From NCBI RefSeq assembly GCF_022012445.1, contig NZ_JAKLTS010000018.1, forward strand, positions 1 through 64,000: 64,000 bases of DNA. Reading direction: 5' to 3'. Below the pieces are notes generated by a model. The model ran no database searches. It was not told the origin of the DNA and was given only the letters and a program-made list of their open reading frames with translations. Shown here piece by piece: positions 1 through 8,612 of the stretch. Each line of letters opens with the position of its first letter. Position 1 is the stretch's first letter. Origin of the DNA: Massilia sp. TS11 (GTDB taxonomy: Bacteria > Pseudomonadota > Gammaproteobacteria > Burkholderiales > Burkholderiaceae_D). The position numbers and the translations under genes are program-made.

Positions 1-94
1 TTTCGCTTCAGAGCGTTGTGTCGTCAGCAGCAGAGAAGCGAGATTATGCAGGGATAAAACGAGATCGTCAAGCGCTTTTTAGTAGAATGCGTCT

Positions 95-1570
95 ATGACC
101 ATTCTGCTTTCGACCTTGAATGCCCGCTACGCCCATGCGTCGCTGGGCCTGCGCTACCTCTTAGCCAATATGGGGGAGCTGCAGCCGATTTCAAGGCTCT
201 GTGAATTTGTGATCGGCGCCAAGACCACCGAAGTAGTCGAGCGCCTGCTGGCCCAGCAGCCGCGCATCGTCGGCTTCGGCGTGTATATATGGAACGTCGA
301 GGAGACCACGCGCGTCGTCGCCATGCTCAAGCGCGTGGCGCCCGAGGTGACCGTGGTGCTCGGCGGTCCGGAAGTGTCGCATGAGACCGCCCAGCAGGAG
401 ATCGTGCGCCTGGCCGACTATGTGATTACCGGCTGGGGCGACGTCACGTTTCCGCGCCTGTGCCAGGCCATTCTGCACGGCCCCAAGCCGCTGATGAAGA
501 TCCACGCCGGCGAGCAGCCGCCGCTGGCCGAGCTGCAGCTGCCCTACGCCCAGTACACGGATGAGGACATCCGCCACCGCACGCTGTATGTCGAGGCTTC
601 GCGCGGCTGCCCGTTCAAATGCGAGTTCTGCCTGTCGGCGCTGGACAAGACGGCCTGGCCCTTCCCGCTCGAGGCTTTTCTGGCCGAGATGGAGCGCCTG
701 TACCAGCGCGGCGCGCGCCTGTTCAAGTTTGTCGACCGCACCTTCAATCTGAATGTGAAGACCAGCCTGCGCATCATGCAGTTCTTCCTCGATAAGATTG
801 CAGCCCATCCGGACGACCCTGTGTATGCCCACTTTGAACTGGTGCCCGACCACCTGCCGGAAGCACTGAAGGCGACGATCGCCCAGTTCCCGCCGGGCGC
901 ACTGCAGTTCGAGATCGGCATCCAGAGTTTCAACCCCGAGGTGCAGGCCCATGTCAGCCGCAAGCAGGACAATGCCAAGGCCGCCGAGAATATCCGCTGG
1001 CTGGTCCAGCACTCGCACGCCCACCTGCATGTCGACCTGATCGCCGGCCTGCCGGGCGAGGATATCGCGAGTTTCGCGCGCGGCTTCGACCAGCTGGTCG
1101 GCCTGGGCCCGCACGAGATCCAGTTCGGCATCCTCAAGCGCCTGCGCGGCACCCCGATCATCCGCCACACCGAGCCGTTCGGCCTGGTGTTCGATCCCTA
1201 TCCGCCCTACAGCATCCTGGCGACCGACCGCATCGACTTCGCCAGCATGCAGCGCCTGGTGCGCTTCGCCCGCTACTGGGACCTGGTGGCCAATTCCGGC
1301 CGCTTCGCCCACAGCCTGCCGGTGATCCTCGGCGCCCAGCCGTTCGCGCGCTTCATGGCCCTGTCCGACTGGCTGTACGCCAACACCGACGCCACCCACC
1401 GCATCGCCCTCGACCGCCTGGCGCGCCTGGTCACGCGCTGGCTGCACGAGGAAGGCGGACTGGACGCGGACGCGGCCCAGGCCCTGGTCGCCTCCGATGT
1501 GGCCGGCCAGGCGCCGGCCCCGGCCGTGAAAGCCCCGGCGCGCCAGCAACGCCATCTGGCCGCGTCTTGA
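95..1570 (+). CDS. B12-binding domain radical SAM protein (DUF4080-like)
   Basis: 491 residues. The N-terminal ~130 residues look like a cobalamin-binding Rossmann domain (VVLGGPEVSHE region). The radical SAM core follows with the CxxxCxxC cluster motif RGCPFKCEFC at C172, C176 and C179, which would bind the [4Fe-4S] cluster that cleaves S-adenosylmethionine. The C-terminal third (VFDPYPPYSILAT...) resembles the DUF4080 tail found on such proteins. The substrate is unknown; relatives modify tRNA, lipids or peptides. A TAGAAT at 83-88 just before the ATG could be a -10 box, which would leave almost no leader. The gene ends about 40 bp before the MCE operon and need not be functionally linked to it. 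Confidence 0.85.
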   Translation: MTILLSTLNARYAHASLGLRYLLANMGELQPISRLCEFVIGAKTTEVVERLLAQQPRIVGFGVYIWNVEETTRVVAMLKRVAPEVTVVLGGPEVSHETAQQEIVRLADYVITGWGDVTFPRLCQAILHGPKPLMKIHAGEQPPLAELQLPYAQYTDEDIRHRTLYVEASRGCPFKCEFCLSALDKTAWPFPLEAFLAEMERLYQRGARLFKFVDRTFNLNVKTSLRIMQFFLDKIAAHPDDPVYAHFELVPDHLPEALKATIAQFPPGALQFEIGIQSFNPEVQAHVSRKQDNAKAAENIRWLVQHSHAHLHVDLIAGLPGEDIASFARGFDQLVGLGPHEIQFGILKRLRGTPIIRHTEPFGLVFDPYPPYSILATDRIDFASMQRLVRFARYWDLVANSGRFAHSLPVILGAQPFARFMALSDWLYANTDATHRIALDRLARLVTRWLHEEGGLDADAAQALVASDVAGQAPAPAVKAPARQQRHLAAS

Positions 1571-1613
1571 CAGGCGGGTAGCCGCCGCCGTCAATCTCTT
1601 TTACACTGGGCGG

Positions 1614-2747
1614 ATGCAGAAGGAGATCACGCCCAGCCTCACGCTTGAGCAGACCGGCGGCGGCACCATCGTGACGGCGGCCGGCGTCTGGCAAGTGCAC
1701 GCGCTCGCCCGTCCGGGCGTCATGGCCGAACTCACGGCCATGCTCGATCAGCTCAAGGGGCGCGAAGACCTGCAATGGGAATTGAGCGGCGCCAGCAGTC
1801 TCGACCATATCGGCGCCCAGCTGTTCTGGAATAGCTGGGGCCGCAAGCGGCCGGCGCGCCTGGTGCTGAGCCCGGGCCAGGACAGCTTCTTCCACCGCAT
1901 CGAGGTCCTGTCGGCCCTGCCCACCGCCCCCGTCAAGCCCGATCCCTACGGCCCCGTCATCCGACTTGGCCAGCGCGTGCTGCTGTTCATGGACCACCTG
2001 TGGGATGTGATCAAACTGATCGGCGCAGTCACCCAGGACCTGGGCCGCTTTCTGCGCGCGCCCCACCGCGGGCCGTGGCGCGAAATCTCGGCCAATATCT
2101 TCCATGCGGGCTTCCAGGCCCTGGGCATCACGGCCCTGGTCGGCTTCCTGATCGGCGTCGTGCTGTCCTATCTGTCGGCCCAGCAGCTGCGCAATTTCGG
2201 CGGTGACGTCTACATCGTCAACATTCTCGGCATGAGCATCGTGCGCGAACTGGGACCGCTGCTGGCCGCGATTCTCGTGGCCGGACGCTCGGGCTCCTCG
2301 ATCACGGCCCAGCTCGGCGTGATGCGCGTGACCGAGGAACTCGACGCCATGCTGGTGATGGGCATCTCGCACGGCTACCGCCTGATTCTGCCGAAGGTGA
2401 TTGCGCTGGCCATCTCGATGCCGCTGCTGGTGGTCTGGACCGATGCCATGGCCCTGCTCGGCGGCGCGGTCTCGGCCAAGATTGAACTCAATCTGTCGCT
2501 GCGCTATTTCATCGACAAGCTGCCCAGCGCCGTGCCGATTGCGAACTACCATATCGGCCTGCTCAAGGGCGCGGCCTTCGGCATGCTGATCGCCCTCGTG
2601 TCCTGCCATTTCGGCCTGCGCATCAAGCCGAATACCGAAAGCCTGGGGCGCGGCACCACCACCTCGGTGGTGACGGCGATTACCGTGGTGATCCTGGCCG
2701 ACGCCGTGTTCGCCATCCTGTTCAACAACGTGGGCTATTACCGATGA
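1614..2747 (+). CDS. MlaE-type ABC lipid transporter permease with N-terminal STAS-like domain
   Basis: 377 residues. Residues 1 to about 110 are soluble and resemble the STAS/MlaB fold. From about residue 120 the protein is a typical MlaE/YrbE permease with several membrane segments and the conserved stretch GRSGSSITAQLG...MRVTEELDAM. It should form the inner-membrane channel of an MCE transporter moving phospholipid between inner and outer membranes. Its last bases overlap the ATPase start (ATGA at 2744-2747), so translation is probably coupled. The STAS fusion would replace the separate MlaB subunit of the classical system. No periplasmic MlaC is encoded here. Confidence 0.9.
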   Translation: MQKEITPSLTLEQTGGGTIVTAAGVWQVHALARPGVMAELTAMLDQLKGREDLQWELSGASSLDHIGAQLFWNSWGRKRPARLVLSPGQDSFFHRIEVLSALPTAPVKPDPYGPVIRLGQRVLLFMDHLWDVIKLIGAVTQDLGRFLRAPHRGPWREISANIFHAGFQALGITALVGFLIGVVLSYLSAQQLRNFGGDVYIVNILGMSIVRELGPLLAAILVAGRSGSSITAQLGVMRVTEELDAMLVMGISHGYRLILPKVIALAISMPLLVVWTDAMALLGGAVSAKIELNLSLRYFIDKLPSAVPIANYHIGLLKGAAFGMLIALVSCHFGLRIKPNTESLGRGTTTSVVTAITVVILADAVFAILFNNVGYYR

Positions 2748-3571
2748 AGAACCGCCGTCCTTCGCGCGTGGTGCCGCCCCCGTTCAATGGCGACCAGCCG
2801 CCCGTGGTCGAGATCGAGGGCCTGTGGACCAAGTTCGGCAAGACCGTCGTCCACCAGGACTTGAACCTGCGCATCTACCCGGGCGAAATCCTGTCGATCG
2901 TCGGCGGCTCGGGCACGGGCAAGACCGTGCTGCTGCGCCAGATGCTGGGTCTGGAGCGGCCGGCGCGCGGCTGCGTGCGCGTGTTCGACGAGGACATCAG
3001 CGCGGCCGACGCGATTCAGCTGCAGCACATGCGCAACCACTGGGGCATGCTGTTCCAGCACGGCGCCCTGTACTCGGCCCTGACCGTGTTCGACAATGTC
3101 GCCCAGCCAATGCGCGAGCTGCATGCCCTGCCCGAGGACGTGATCCGCGACGCCGTGCTGCTGAAAATGCAGATGGTCGGCCTCGGCCCCGAGCACGCCA
3201 ACAAGATGCCAGCCGACCTGTCGGGCGGCATGGTCAAGCGCGCGGCCCTGGCGCGCGCCCTCGCGCTCGAACCGCAGCTACTGTTCCTGGATGAACCGAC
3301 GGCCGGCCTCGATCCCGACTTGTCGGACAGCTTCGTAGCCCTGATCCAGTCGCTGCACCGCGAGCTCGGCCTGACCGTGGTGATGGTCACGCACGACCTC
3401 GACACCCTGTTCGCCCTGTCCACGCGCATCGCCGTGCTGGCTGAAAAGCATGTGATCGCGATCGGGCCGACGCGCGACGTGATTCAGGTCGACCACCCGT
3501 TTATCGACCAATTTTTCTTAGGCGAGCGCGGCCGTCGCGCCCTCGCCGTGCTGGACGTTGACGCGTCCTGA
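2744..3571 (+). CDS. MlaF-type ABC transporter ATP-binding protein
   Basis: 275 residues. Walker A is GGSGTGKT (about residues 54-61), the signature is LSGGMVKRAALARAL, Walker B is LLFLDEPTAGLD and the switch histidine lies in VTHDLDT. This is the MlaF/Mkl subfamily, recognisable by LSGGMVKR in place of LSGGQ. It energises the MlaE-like permease encoded immediately upstream, with which it overlaps by 4 bp. The MCE protein gene follows after 12 bp. Confidence 0.92.
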   Translation: MKNRRPSRVVPPPFNGDQPPVVEIEGLWTKFGKTVVHQDLNLRIYPGEILSIVGGSGTGKTVLLRQMLGLERPARGCVRVFDEDISAADAIQLQHMRNHWGMLFQHGALYSALTVFDNVAQPMRELHALPEDVIRDAVLLKMQMVGLGPEHANKMPADLSGGMVKRAALARALALEPQLLFLDEPTAGLDPDLSDSFVALIQSLHRELGLTVVMVTHDLDTLFALSTRIAVLAEKHVIAIGPTRDVIQVDHPFIDQFFLGERGRRALAVLDVDAS

Positions 3572-3583
3572 GCGGAGACTCTG

Positions 3584-4543
3584 ATGGAAAACCGATCCCA
3601 TGCCCTGCTGACCGGCTTCTTCACGATTGCACTGACGGTGGCGGCCATCCTGGCCGGCATCTGGTTCAATCGCGACCGCGCCGAGCGCGTGCCCTATCTG
3701 ATCGCCACCAGCCAGTCGGTGCCGGGCCTGAATCCCCAGGCCACCGTGCGCTACCGCGGCATTGCGGTCGGCAAGGTGGTGGATATCGACTTCGACCCCA
3801 AGCTGGCCGGGCAGATCCTGATCCAGATCGCGATCGACCCCGACACGCCCGTCACGCGCACCACCTATGCCACGCTCGGCTATCAAGGCGTGACCGGCAT
3901 CGCCTATATCCAGCTCGACGACGACAAGACCGGCTCGCCGCGCGTGGCCAGCAGCGCCAATGACATGGCGCGCATCCCGCTGCAGCCGGGCCTGCTGGCC
4001 CAGCTGGAGAAACGCGGCACCGCCATCCTGGCCCGGGTCGAGCAGCTGACCGACCAGCTCAATGCCCTGACCGGCCCCTCCACCCAGCAGCGCGTGCAGG
4101 CCACGCTCGAGCGCATCGGCCAGGCGGCCGACGCCTATGCGGCCATTCCGCAGAAGCTGGAACCGACGCTGGCGCGCCTGCCCGAACTCACGACCCGGGT
4201 CGACCAGACGCTCAACAACGTCGGCCAGCTGTCGGGCAGCGCCAACCGCCTCGTCAACAACCTCGACCGCATCGCGGTCGACCTGCAGGCGCCCAACGGC
4301 CCGCTGGCGCGCCTGAATACGACGATCGACCGGGTCGGCGCGGCCACCGAGGGCATCGCCAGCAATATCGAACTGCAGACCCTGCCGAACGTGAACGCCG
4401 CCACTGACGAGGCGCGCAGCACCCTGCGCAGTTTGAAGCGCACGATGAACACTCTGAATGACCGCCCGCAGAGCCTGCTGTTCGGGGCGCCGCCGCCGGC
4501 CCCCGGCCCCGGCGAACCCGGCTTTGTCCCGCCTGCCAAATGA
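3584..4543 (+). CDS. MCE/MlaD family lipid-binding protein
   Basis: 319 residues. One N-terminal membrane anchor (about residues 8-28) is followed by a single MCE domain (about 38-120; VPGLNPQATVRYRGIAVGKVVDIDFD). A long helical tail (about 135-300) is rich in coiled-coil-like heptads (TRVDQTLNNVGQLSGSANRLVNNLDRIAVDL). MCE proteins form a hexameric ring on the periplasmic face of the permease that holds lipid. The tail is longer than in E. coli MlaD and could form a needle-like barrel across the periplasm, as in PqiB-type proteins. It is the third gene of the operon; the stop overlaps an ATG at 4540. Confidence 0.9.
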   Translation: MENRSHALLTGFFTIALTVAAILAGIWFNRDRAERVPYLIATSQSVPGLNPQATVRYRGIAVGKVVDIDFDPKLAGQILIQIAIDPDTPVTRTTYATLGYQGVTGIAYIQLDDDKTGSPRVASSANDMARIPLQPGLLAQLEKRGTAILARVEQLTDQLNALTGPSTQQRVQATLERIGQAADAYAAIPQKLEPTLARLPELTTRVDQTLNNVGQLSGSANRLVNNLDRIAVDLQAPNGPLARLNTTIDRVGAATEGIASNIELQTLPNVNAATDEARSTLRSLKRTMNTLNDRPQSLLFGAPPPAPGPGEPGFVPPAK

Positions 4544-4554
4544 GGAAGACCACC

Positions 4555-5139
4555 ATGACCCGCCTGATCCTCCTGCTGGCCGCTCTGGCCTTGTCCGCCT
4601 GCAGCACCGTCGGCAGCGCGCCGCACCAGCAGGTGTACGACTTCGGCCCGGCCCCGGCCGCCAGCCCCGTCAAGCTCAAGCTCAGCACCCTGGTGGTGGC
4701 CGAGGCCAGCGGCGCGGCCCCGCTCGACACGCCGCAGATTCTGTACCGCCTGCTGTATGCCGATCCGCTGCAGACGCGCGCCTATGCCAACAGCCACTGG
4801 AGCAGCAGCCCGCTGCAGCTGCTGAGCCAACGCGTGCGCACGCGCCTGGCCGACAGCGGCATCGGCGTGCTCGGCACGGCCGACGCGCGCAGCGGCGCCC
4901 CGGTGCTGAAGCTCGAGGTGCTCGACTTCTCGCACAGCTTTGCCGGCCCGGCCAGCAGCAGCGGCCGCGTCAGCGTGCGCGCCTCGGTGTTCAATGGCTC
5001 GCGCCTGCAGGCCCAGCAGACCTTCACCCAGACCAGCCCGGCAGGCACGCACGATGCCGCCGGCGGCGTGGCGGCCCTGGTGCGCGCCACGGACGCGCTC
5101 AGCGCCGAGCTCTTACAATGGCTGGCCCAATTGCCCTGA
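4555..5139 (+). CDS. ABC-type transport auxiliary lipoprotein (PqiC-like)
   Basis: 194 residues from the chosen start. The N-terminus MTRLILLLAALALSAC ends in a lipobox with acylated Cys16. I chose ATG 4555 over 4540 because a good ribosome site (GAGGAAG, about 4542-4548) stands six bases before it and the signal peptide is then of normal length. The body resembles the ABC-type auxiliary lipoprotein family that partners MCE systems at the outer membrane (VYDFGPAPAA..., LDTPQILYR). As fourth gene of the operon it probably docks the MlaD-like tail to the outer membrane. Confidence 0.82.
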   Translation: MTRLILLLAALALSACSTVGSAPHQQVYDFGPAPAASPVKLKLSTLVVAEASGAAPLDTPQILYRLLYADPLQTRAYANSHWSSSPLQLLSQRVRTRLADSGIGVLGTADARSGAPVLKLEVLDFSHSFAGPASSSGRVSVRASVFNGSRLQAQQTFTQTSPAGTHDAAGGVAALVRATDALSAELLQWLAQLP

Positions 5140-5146
5140 GAGGAAG

Positions 5147-6271
5147 ATGGAAGCTGCCGCACCCGCCCGCCAACACGGCTCGCCGATCGCGCGTGCGTCC
5201 CTGCTCGCCTATATCTGCCTGATCGTCTACGCCAGCTGGTTTCCGTTCACGGGCTGGCGCGTGTCGGGGCTGCCGCCGCTGTCCTATCTGACGGCCGGGC
5301 TGCCGCACTACTGGACCCGCTTCGACGTGCTGGTCAACGTGATCGGCTACGTGCCCTTCGGCGTGCTGCTGGTGTTTGCCGTGTATCCGCGCGTGCGCGG
5401 CCTGTGGGCGGTGCTGCTGGCCAGCCTGACCGGCGTGCTGGTCTCGGGCAGCATGGAGGCCGTGCAGACCTTCCTGCCCTCGCGCGTGCCCTCGGTACTC
5501 GACCTGCTGACCAATAGCCTGGGCTGCGCGCTGGGTGCCGTGTATGGCGCGCTGAAGGTACGCGCCTATCTGGAGCAAGGCCGCCTGCTGCAGCTGCGCC
5601 AGCGCTGGTTCGCGCCGCATGCGAGCCAGGGCCTGGTGCTGGTGGCGCTGTGGCCGCTGGCCGAGATCTATCCGCAGAGCTATCTGTTCGGGCATGGCCA
5701 GATCCTGCCCGAGATTTCGGAATGGCTGTCGGCCCTGCTCGAAACGCCGGTCGACCCGGGCGCCTTTCTGCGCCGCGACGATCTGCTGACGGCCGAGCAG
5801 TACTGGCTGTCGGAAACCATCATCACGGCCTGCCAGATGACGGGGGCGGTGCTGGTCATGCTCTGCCTGCTGCGGCGCGAGGCCCCGCGCGCGCGCCTGA
5901 TCCTTGCCATGCTGGGCGCGGCCATCGTCGTCAAATGCCTGGCCAGCGCCGTCTTGTTCGAGCCCGAGAGCGCGTTCGGCTGGATCACGCCGGGCGCCCA
6001 GGGCGGCTTTGTGATCGGCCTGATCATGATTGCCGGCCTGGCCTTTGCGCCGAAAACGGCGCAGCGCCGCCTGGCCGTGCTGAGCCTGGGTCTGAGCCTG
6101 CTGGTGCTCAATGCCATCCCCGTCAATCCGTATTTCATCGCCACCATGCAGACCTGGACCCAGGGCCAGTTCCTCAACTTCAATGGCGCGGCCCAGTTCC
6201 TGTCGCTGCTGTGGCCCTTCGTCGCGCTGTGGTTCCTGATCCTGCCCTCGCATAAGCTCAATAAATCCTGA
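5147..6271 (+). CDS. VanZ family membrane protein
   Basis: 374 residues from the ATG at 5147, which has a ribosome site GAGAGGAAG directly upstream. The first half is a VanZ-like domain (YASWFPFTGW; FDVLVNVIGYVPFG; GSMEAVQTFLPSRVPSVLDLLTNSLG). The second half adds about six more hydrophobic segments, so the whole is a polytopic inner-membrane protein. VanZ homologues affect low-level teicoplanin resistance in Gram-positives; their role in proteobacteria is not established. It starts 8 bp after the lipoprotein gene and may be co-transcribed with the MCE operon. Confidence 0.8.
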   Translation: MEAAAPARQHGSPIARASLLAYICLIVYASWFPFTGWRVSGLPPLSYLTAGLPHYWTRFDVLVNVIGYVPFGVLLVFAVYPRVRGLWAVLLASLTGVLVSGSMEAVQTFLPSRVPSVLDLLTNSLGCALGAVYGALKVRAYLEQGRLLQLRQRWFAPHASQGLVLVALWPLAEIYPQSYLFGHGQILPEISEWLSALLETPVDPGAFLRRDDLLTAEQYWLSETIITACQMTGAVLVMLCLLRREAPRARLILAMLGAAIVVKCLASAVLFEPESAFGWITPGAQGGFVIGLIMIAGLAFAPKTAQRRLAVLSLGLSLLVLNAIPVNPYFIATMQTWTQGQFLNFNGAAQFLSLLWPFVALWFLILPSHKLNKS

Positions 6272-6309
6272 CGCGGTATCATTGCGTTTTGCGAAGTATT
6301 GGAAAGCCC

Positions 6310-6627
6310 ATGAGCGAGAATGCCTACTACCAGAAGCACGTGTTCATTTGCATGAACCAGCGTGAAGACGGCCGCCCCTGCTGCGCCGAGCGCGGCGCGA
6401 AGGACGTGCAGCAATACATGAAGAAGCGCATCAAGGCACTGGACCTGAATGGCCAGGGCAAGGTGCGCATCAACCAGGCGGGCTGCCTCGACCGTTGCGA
6501 GGAAGGCCCCGTGATGGTCGTCTATCCGGAAGGCACCTGGTACACCTATGTCGACACCAGCGACATCGACGACATCATCGACAGCCACCTGATCGGCGGC
6601 CAGGTCGTCGAGCGTCTGAAGATCTGA
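6310..6627 (+). CDS. thioredoxin-like [2Fe-2S] ferredoxin family protein
   Basis: 105 residues from the ATG at 6310. Cysteines are arranged CMNQREDGRPCC near the N-terminus and GCLDRCEEGP further on, the four-ligand pattern of the thioredoxin-fold [2Fe-2S] ferredoxins related to NuoE and to the cyanobacterial and Azotobacter shethna-type ferredoxins. It is a soluble electron carrier of unknown partner. An in-frame upstream ATG at 6289 adds seven residues not typical for the family, so I prefer 6310. It lies 5 bp before the hydrolase gene. Confidence 0.82.
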   Translation: MSENAYYQKHVFICMNQREDGRPCCAERGAKDVQQYMKKRIKALDLNGQGKVRINQAGCLDRCEEGPVMVVYPEGTWYTYVDTSDIDDIIDSHLIGGQVVERLKI

Positions 6628-6631
6628 TCCG

Positions 6632-7276
6632 ATGATGAACAAGAATTCGACCAAGTTCTATCTGGACGGCGGCGCCGGCCGCATGGAATGCCTGCTCGAC
6701 CTGCCCAAGGAGGCGCCGCGCGGCATCGCCCTGGTGGCCCATCCGCATCCGCTGTACGGCGGCACGATGGAGAACAAGGTGGCGCAGACGCTGGCGCGCA
6801 CCTTCGTCGCGCTCGGCTATGCGACGGCGCGCTTCAACTTCCGCGGGGTCGGCGAATCCGAGGGCGTGCACGACGAGGGCCGCGGTGAAACGGACGACAT
6901 GCAGGTCATGTACGACTACATGCGCCAGCAGTATCCGGGCCTGCCGGTGGCGCTGTCGGGCTTTTCCTTCGGCACCTATGTGCAGAGCATGTTTGCCCAG
7001 CGCCTCGCGGCAGCCGGCCAGGCGCCCGAGCGGCTGGTGCTGGTGGGCACGGCCGCCGGCAAATGGGCGATGGCCGATGTGCCGGCCGACACCATCCTGA
7101 TCCACGGCGAACTCGACGACACCATCACCCTGCAGCAGGTGTTCGACTGGGCGCGCCCGCTCGACATCCCAGTGGTGGTGATTCCCGGCGCCGACCACTT
7201 CTTCCACCGCAAGCTTGGCCACATCAAAAATTGGGTCATCCAATTGTGGCGGAGCAAGCCCGAAGACACCCTATAA
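6632..7276 (+). CDS. alpha/beta hydrolase
   Basis: 214 residues of a compact alpha/beta hydrolase without signal peptide. The oxyanion region is HPHPLYGGTMENKV, the nucleophile elbow is SGFSFGTY, the acidic member probably lies in LIHGELDDTITL and the histidine in GADHFFHRKLGHI. It resembles the small esterase-like proteins often annotated as CocE/serine aminopeptidase-type. The substrate is unknown. It starts 5 bp after the ferredoxin gene (ATG at 6632, or 6635) and probably shares its transcript. Confidence 0.82.
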   Translation: MMNKNSTKFYLDGGAGRMECLLDLPKEAPRGIALVAHPHPLYGGTMENKVAQTLARTFVALGYATARFNFRGVGESEGVHDEGRGETDDMQVMYDYMRQQYPGLPVALSGFSFGTYVQSMFAQRLAAAGQAPERLVLVGTAAGKWAMADVPADTILIHGELDDTITLQQVFDWARPLDIPVVVIPGADHFFHRKLGHIKNWVIQLWRSKPEDTL

Positions 7277-7277
7277 T
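7272..7277 (+). promoter_or_regulatory. putative -10 box of the carboxypeptidase gene
   Basis: A perfect TATAAT overlaps the end of the hydrolase gene, 35 bases before the ATG of the D,D-carboxypeptidase. There is no good -35 hexamer at 16-18 bp; the nearest TTG-type sequence (TTGTGG, 7244-7249) is 22 bp away. It is supported by the consensus hexamer and position only. Confidence 0.4.
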
Positions 7278-7312
7278 GCGAGCTCCCTGGCTTCACCGTT
7301 TTTGACTGACAC

Positions 7313-8464
7313 ATGAAGAAACTGATTGCGGCGCTGCTGACCAGCGCCACCCTGTTCTGCGCCTCGGCCTTTGGCCAGGCGGTTCCGGCCCCGACCATTG
7401 CGGCCAAATCCTGGATTCTGCTCGACGCCACCAGCGGCCAGGTGGTCGCTTCGCAAGACCCGGCCATGCGCGTCGAACCGGCCTCGCTGACCAAGGTGAT
7501 GACGGCCTATGTGACCTTCGGCGCCCTGCGCGACAAGCGCATCGACCTGAAGCAGATGGTGAATGTCTCGGTCAAGGCCTGGAAGGTCGACGCCTCGAGC
7601 TCGAAGATGTTCATCGACCCGGCCACGCCGGTGTCGATCCAGGACCTGCTGTACGGCCTGATGGTCCAGTCCGGCAATGACGCGGCCGTGGCCCTGGCCG
7701 AAGCCGTGGCCGGCGACGAAGCCGCCTTCGTGGCCCAGATGAACAAGGAAGCCCAGCGCCTGGGCATGAAGAACACCCACTTCGCCAACGCCCACGGCCT
7801 GCCCCATCCGGAGAACTACACGACGGCGGCCGACCTGGCGATCCTGGCCGCGCGCGTGATTGCCGACTATCCCGAGTTCTACAAGATCGACTCGGTGAAA
7901 GAGTTCACCTACAACCGCATCAAGCAGCAGAACCGCAACCGCCTGCTGTGGCTCGACCCGACCGTGGACGGCATGAAGACCGGCCACACCGAAGCGGCCG
8001 GCTACTGCATGATCGCCTCGGCCCACCGCCCGAACGGCAAGGACGGCGAGCGCCGCCTGATCTCGGTGGTGATGGGCACCGCCTCGGACCAGGTGCGCAC
8101 CCAGGAAAGCCAGAAGCTGCTGAACTGGGGCTTCCAGAACTTCGACGCCGTCAAGCTGTATGCCAAGGGCCAGGCGATCGACACGCCCGAAGTCTGGAAA
8201 GGCTCGTCCAGCAAGGTGAAGATCGGCTTCAACCGCGATGTGGTGGTGACGGTGCCGAAGGGCCTGGCCGCCAAGCTCAAGCCCGTGCTCGAGCGCAAAG
8301 ACCCGCTGGTGGCCCCGCTGGCCCTGAACGGCCAGGTCGGCACGCTGAAGATGCAGGCCGATGGCAAGACCATCCTCGAGCTGCCGGTGGTGGCGCTGGA
8401 AGAAATTTCGCAGGCCTCGATTTTCGGCCGCGCCTGGGACTCGCTGCGTCTGTGGATGAAATAA
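7313..8464 (+). CDS. dacA: D-alanyl-D-alanine carboxypeptidase (PBP5/6 family)
   Basis: 383 residues. A signal peptide (MKKLIAALLTSATLFCASAFGQA) precedes an S11 penicillin-binding fold with SLTK (S58, K61), SGN (S120) and KTG (K222). The C-terminal PBP5-like beta domain ends in an amphipathic helix (SIFGRAWDSLRLWMK) that would anchor the enzyme to the periplasmic side of the inner membrane. It trims the terminal D-Ala from muropeptide stems and so limits cross-linking. The symbol could equally be dacC; length and order match the PBP5/6 group. Confidence 0.93.
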   Translation: MKKLIAALLTSATLFCASAFGQAVPAPTIAAKSWILLDATSGQVVASQDPAMRVEPASLTKVMTAYVTFGALRDKRIDLKQMVNVSVKAWKVDASSSKMFIDPATPVSIQDLLYGLMVQSGNDAAVALAEAVAGDEAAFVAQMNKEAQRLGMKNTHFANAHGLPHPENYTTAADLAILAARVIADYPEFYKIDSVKEFTYNRIKQQNRNRLLWLDPTVDGMKTGHTEAAGYCMIASAHRPNGKDGERRLISVVMGTASDQVRTQESQKLLNWGFQNFDAVKLYAKGQAIDTPEVWKGSSSKVKIGFNRDVVVTVPKGLAAKLKPVLERKDPLVAPLALNGQVGTLKMQADGKTILELPVVALEEISQASIFGRAWDSLRLWMK

Positions 8465-8472
8465 GCGCCGAC

Positions 8473-8604
8473 AAAATCGGGGTCAGACCCCATTTATCCA
8501 TCAAGCAAAACCGGGGCCCGACCCCGGTTTTCTTTTTCCGCAGAAAAAATGGGGGCAGACCCGGATTTTTCTGCGCGGATAAATGGGGTCTGACCCCGAT
8601 TTTT
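8473..8604. repeat. GGGGTCAGACCCC palindrome locus A
   Basis: Two outer arms (8473-8499 and 8577-8604) are perfect inverted copies of about 27 bp. Each is centred on the 13-bp palindrome GGGGTCAGACCCC or its complement. Between them lie two diverged copies (about 8511-8527 and 8550-8563). The block fills the gap between two convergent genes and can fold into stem-loops with T-rich edges, so it may also terminate both transcripts. The same unit recurs near 30.1, 50.6 and 59.3 kb. Confidence 0.85.
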
Positions 8605-8612
8605 CTTTTGGT

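Noticed and set aside
13-88. A full sigma70 promoter before the radical SAM gene
   Set aside because: TAGAAT at 83-88 is a fair -10 but no -35 at proper spacing could be supported.
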